Program-made: the position numbers and the translations under genes
The notes under the pieces: model-generated
Told to the model about the DNA's origin: nothing
The model's database searches: none
The model's input: the letters and a program-made list of their open reading frames with translations, nothing else
NCBI GenBank assembly: GCA_024644285.1
Contig: JAHELH010000023.1
Location: 1-16,316 of the forward strand
DNA: 16,316 bases
DNA from: Paracoccaceae bacterium
Lineage (GTDB): Bacteria; Pseudomonadota; Alphaproteobacteria; Rhodobacterales; Rhodobacteraceae
Direction of reading: 5' to 3'
In this document: positions 14,697 to 16,316 of the stretch, piece by piece
Layout of the letters: each line of letters opens with the position of its first letter
How positions within the stretch are numbered: the first letter of the stretch is position 1

Positions 14697-14698
14697 AT

Positions 14699-14739
14699 CA
14701 AACCGGCATCATGTTGCCAAACCGCACCGGATCGGTTTG
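14699..14739. promoter_or_regulatory. Cluster of three CAAACCG heptamers in the divergent promoter region
   Basis: CAAACCG occurs at 14699-14705 and 14718-14724, 19 bases apart on one strand. Its inverse CGGTTTG occurs at 14733-14739, forming a 7-bp dyad with an 8-base spacer. The first copy sits just upstream of the transpeptidase -35 box, and the dyad lies before the CAP gene. This looks like an operator for both directions; no regulator is known to me for this motif. Confidence 0.45.
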
Positions 14740-14794
14740 AAGGTGCCAGTGCCAACAGCTAGTTGTGCCGGGTACGAGCGATGGGTGAACCTTC

Positions 14795-15355
14795 ATGACG
14801 CGTCTTCTGATCCTTCTGCTGGGCGGTATGTTTGCGCTGACCGCCTGCACCTCGCCCACGGTGGTGACGTCCGAGGGAACCGGACGCGCCAAGCTTTACC
14901 GGATCGGCGGAACCGAGACGTCGCGGGTCCAGTTCCGGATGCTCGATTCGGTGAACGCCCTGCGTCAGGCGGCCGGCGTGCCGCCGGTCGAGTTGAACGC
15001 CCAGCTGAACGCCGCCGCGGCAACCCATTCGCGCGACATGGCGGTGCAGAACCGGCCGTGGCATTTCGGGTCGGACGGCTCCTCGCCCATCGAGCGGGTG
15101 GCGCGAAGCGGCTACCGCCAAAGCATGCTGGGCGAGAACATCTCGGAGACCTTCGAGACCGAGTTGGAGACCCTGGCCGCCTGGATGGAGCAGCCCGATA
15201 CCCGCGACGTGATCCTGGAGAGGCGCGCCGAGCACATGGGCTTTGCCTGGTACCAGGAATCAGGCGGCAAGATCTGGTGGACCCTGATCATGGGCGGCGG
15301 CGGACCGCCGGTCCGTCCGCAGACGAACCCGCTGGCCTATCTGCCTCAGGGATAG
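14795..15355 (+). CDS. CAP/SCP-domain lipoprotein
   Basis: This is an envelope protein of 186 residues with a lipoprotein signal ending in the lipobox L-T-A-C (Cys 18). A CAP (SCP/PR-1-like, PF00188-type) domain follows. Visible hallmarks are the first helix with LDSVNALRQAAGVPPVELNA (about 50-69, here only partly quoted), and HSRDMAVQ with the first cavity His. The strand WHFGSDGSSP...R..R.GYR and the GENISE motif come after the middle. A G-F-A-W-Y core and W-W-T-L-I-M-G close the sequence. Bacterial CAP proteins are poorly understood; some bind lipids or cell-wall material. The start has only a weak GGGTGA site. The gene overlaps the 3' end of the convergent transpeptidase by ten bases, and is divergent from another transpeptidase. 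Confidence 0.9.
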   Translation: MTRLLILLLGGMFALTACTSPTVVTSEGTGRAKLYRIGGTETSRVQFRMLDSVNALRQAAGVPPVELNAQLNAAAATHSRDMAVQNRPWHFGSDGSSPIERVARSGYRQSMLGENISETFETELETLAAWMEQPDTRDVILERRAEHMGFAWYQESGGKIWWTLIMGGGGPPVRPQTNPLAYLPQG

Positions 15356-15840
15356 ATGTCGACCGGCGTTCCGTCCTTCACCATGGCGTAGACCCACTCG
15401 ATTTCCTCGTTCGACACGGAAATGCAGCCCGCGGTCCAGTCCGGCCGGCCGGGTTTCAGCTTGTTGGGCTGGCCATGGATGAAGATGTCGCCGCCGGGGC
15501 TTTGACCCGCGGCGCGCGCGACCTCGACGTCTCGCTCGTTGGGATAGTTGATGCCGATGGACAGGTGGAAGCTGCTGTCGGGGTTGCGCCGGTCGATCAG
15601 GTAGCGCCCCTCGGGCGTGCGGCCGTCGCCCTCGAACTGCTTGTGGCCCGCGGGCGCAAAGCCCAGGTCGATCTCGTGTGATTGCAGCACCTTGTCGTGG
15701 TGCAGCAGGTACATCTTTCGGTCCGACTTCATCACCACGACGCGGGTGACTTCCGGTCCGTTGTAAGTCTTGAACTTGGATGAGCAGGCGCTCAGCGCCA
15801 ATACTGCCGATAGCGCAAGCGCGATTCTGATCAGCGTCAT
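15346..15840 (-). CDS. YkuD-domain lipoprotein, YafK-like L,D-transpeptidase
   Basis: This lipoprotein of 164 residues has a lipobox L-S-A-C (Cys 19). A YkuD domain follows, running from V-x-V-M-K-S-D-R-K-M-Y-L-L (about 34-46), via L-G-F-A-P-x-G-H-K-Q-F-E-G-D-G-R-T-P-E-G-R-Y (59-80). The catalytic pair is His 122 (IHGQPN) and Cys 139 (DWTAGCISVSNEE). The HGQPN and DWTxGCI motifs are those of the YafK branch; Escherichia coli YafK (DpaA) is reported to release Braun lipoprotein from peptidoglycan, so this one may cut rather than join. That assignment is inference. GGGGA lies just upstream of the ATG. A promoter candidate lies inside the end of the channel gene, so it may be transcribed separately from the channel. 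Confidence 0.92.
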   Translation of the reverse strand: MTLIRIALALSAVLALSACSSKFKTYNGPEVTRVVVMKSDRKMYLLHHDKVLQSHEIDLGFAPAGHKQFEGDGRTPEGRYLIDRRNPDSSFHLSIGINYPNERDVEVARAAGQSPGGDIFIHGQPNKLKPGRPDWTAGCISVSNEEIEWVYAMVKDGTPVDIYP

Positions 15841-15871
15841 CTGTCCCCGTGCCTCAACTTGTTTTTTGCGC

Positions 15872-15900
15872 TTTATACACGGGTTTTTGCTTCAGGTGAA
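15872..15900 (-). promoter_or_regulatory. Promoter candidate for the YafK-like gene within the channel gene's 3' end
   Basis: On the minus strand TTCACC (15895-15900), 17 bases and TATAAA (15872-15877) match -35 and -10 boxes well. The -10 overlaps the channel stop codon (15873-15875). The start point would lie near 15865, giving a 25-base leader before the ATG at 15840. Confidence 0.45.
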
Positions 15901-16316
15901 CTGGCCTTGTCGAACTGCGCCTGCTTTTCCAGTCGCTCCTCGATAGCGATCAGCCGGTGCAGCACTTCGTCGCGGTAATTGACGGTGGCTTGCTCGTCCT
16001 CGGCGTGGTGAGCGTCCTGCATCGAGTTGACGATCAGGCCGACCACGAGGTTCACCACGGCGAAGGTCGTCACCAGGATGAACGGCACGAAGAACATCCA
16101 TGCGAACTCGTAGCGCTCCATCACCGGGCGGACGATGCCCATCGCCCAGCTTTCCAGCGTCATCACCTGGAACAGCGAGAAGGCCGAGCGGCCCAGCGTG
16201 CCGAACCAATCCGGGAACGCGTCGCCGAACAGCTTGGTCGCCATGACCGCGGCGATGTAGAAGATGATCGCCATCAGCAGGAAGACGCTGGCCATGCCCG
16301 GCAACGCGCTGACGAA
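15873..16316 (-). CDS. NavBac-type voltage-gated sodium channel (C-terminal part)
   Basis: This is the C-terminal 147 residues of an ion channel whose start lies past the window end; the frame is open to the last base, so it is partial. The visible part holds the S5 helix (about 8-25 from base 16304), the pore helix and the selectivity filter TLESWAMG. It also holds the S6 helix (FFVPFILVTTFAVVNLVVG region). A C-terminal neck and coiled coil rich in charged residues follows (YRDEVLHRLIAIEERLEKQ). TLESW is the filter of NaChBac-like channels and gives sodium selectivity. The voltage-sensor helices S1-S4 are outside the window, so voltage gating is inferred from family membership. An in-frame TTG at 16302-16304 exists, but homology continues upstream of it, so it is not the start. 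Confidence 0.93.
   Translation of the reverse strand, partial: FVSALPGMASVFLLMAIIFYIAAVMATKLFGDAFPDWFGTLGRSAFSLFQVMTLESWAMGIVRPVMERYEFAWMFFVPFILVTTFAVVNLVVGLIVNSMQDAHHAEDEQATVNYRDEVLHRLIAIEERLEKQAQFDKASSPEAKTRV

Overview
The window is GC-rich and gene-dense, and it reads as ordinary chromosome from an alphaproteobacterium, most likely Rhodobacterales (Roseobacter/Rhodobacter group). This placement is an inference from protein style: an NDUFAF5-like methyltransferase beside a ComF protein, a comF-grxC-nitrilase-marR gene run, a short secreted protein behind hemH, and a NavBac-type sodium channel. I see no rRNA, tRNA, insertion sequence, CRISPR array, phage gene or integration site. No gene-free stretch exceeds 300 bases; the longest gaps are about 165 and 145 bases.

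Region 1 (1-1581): the 3' end of a rhodanese-domain protein, converging with a three-helix membrane protein that carries a large, probably beta-propeller, extracytoplasmic domain. Region 2 (1654-7387, minus strand): a complete peptide/nickel-type ABC importer transcribed in the order DppB-like permease (TTG start), DppC-like permease with a long extra membrane extension, fused double-ATPase, and finally a Tat-exported solute-binding protein. Region 3 (7478-9283): proline iminopeptidase (pip) divergent from ubiG, with a perfect 14-bp palindrome between them. Region 4 (9287-11572, minus strand): a compact run ComF, glutaredoxin, nitrilase-family amidase, MarR regulator, with 1-nt stop/start overlaps at the last two junctions.

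Region 5 (11622-13651): an NDUFAF5-like methyltransferase-fold protein that lacks the glycine-rich SAM loop, then hemH (ferrochelatase), then a strong bidirectional terminator shared with a convergent 62-residue secreted or membrane mini-protein. Region 6 (14028-16316): a cell-envelope cluster with a Tat-type YkuD L,D-transpeptidase, a CAP-domain lipoprotein, a YafK-like YkuD lipoprotein and the C-terminal half of a NavBac sodium channel. The divergent promoter between the first transpeptidase and the CAP gene has a good sigma-70 match and three copies of the heptamer CAAACCG.

I found no clearly new multi-gene system. The best second looks are the SAM-loop-less NDUFAF5 homologue, the CAAACCG cluster over the envelope promoter, the transpeptidase/CAP/transpeptidase/channel neighbourhood, the mini-protein behind hemH and the extended ABC permease.
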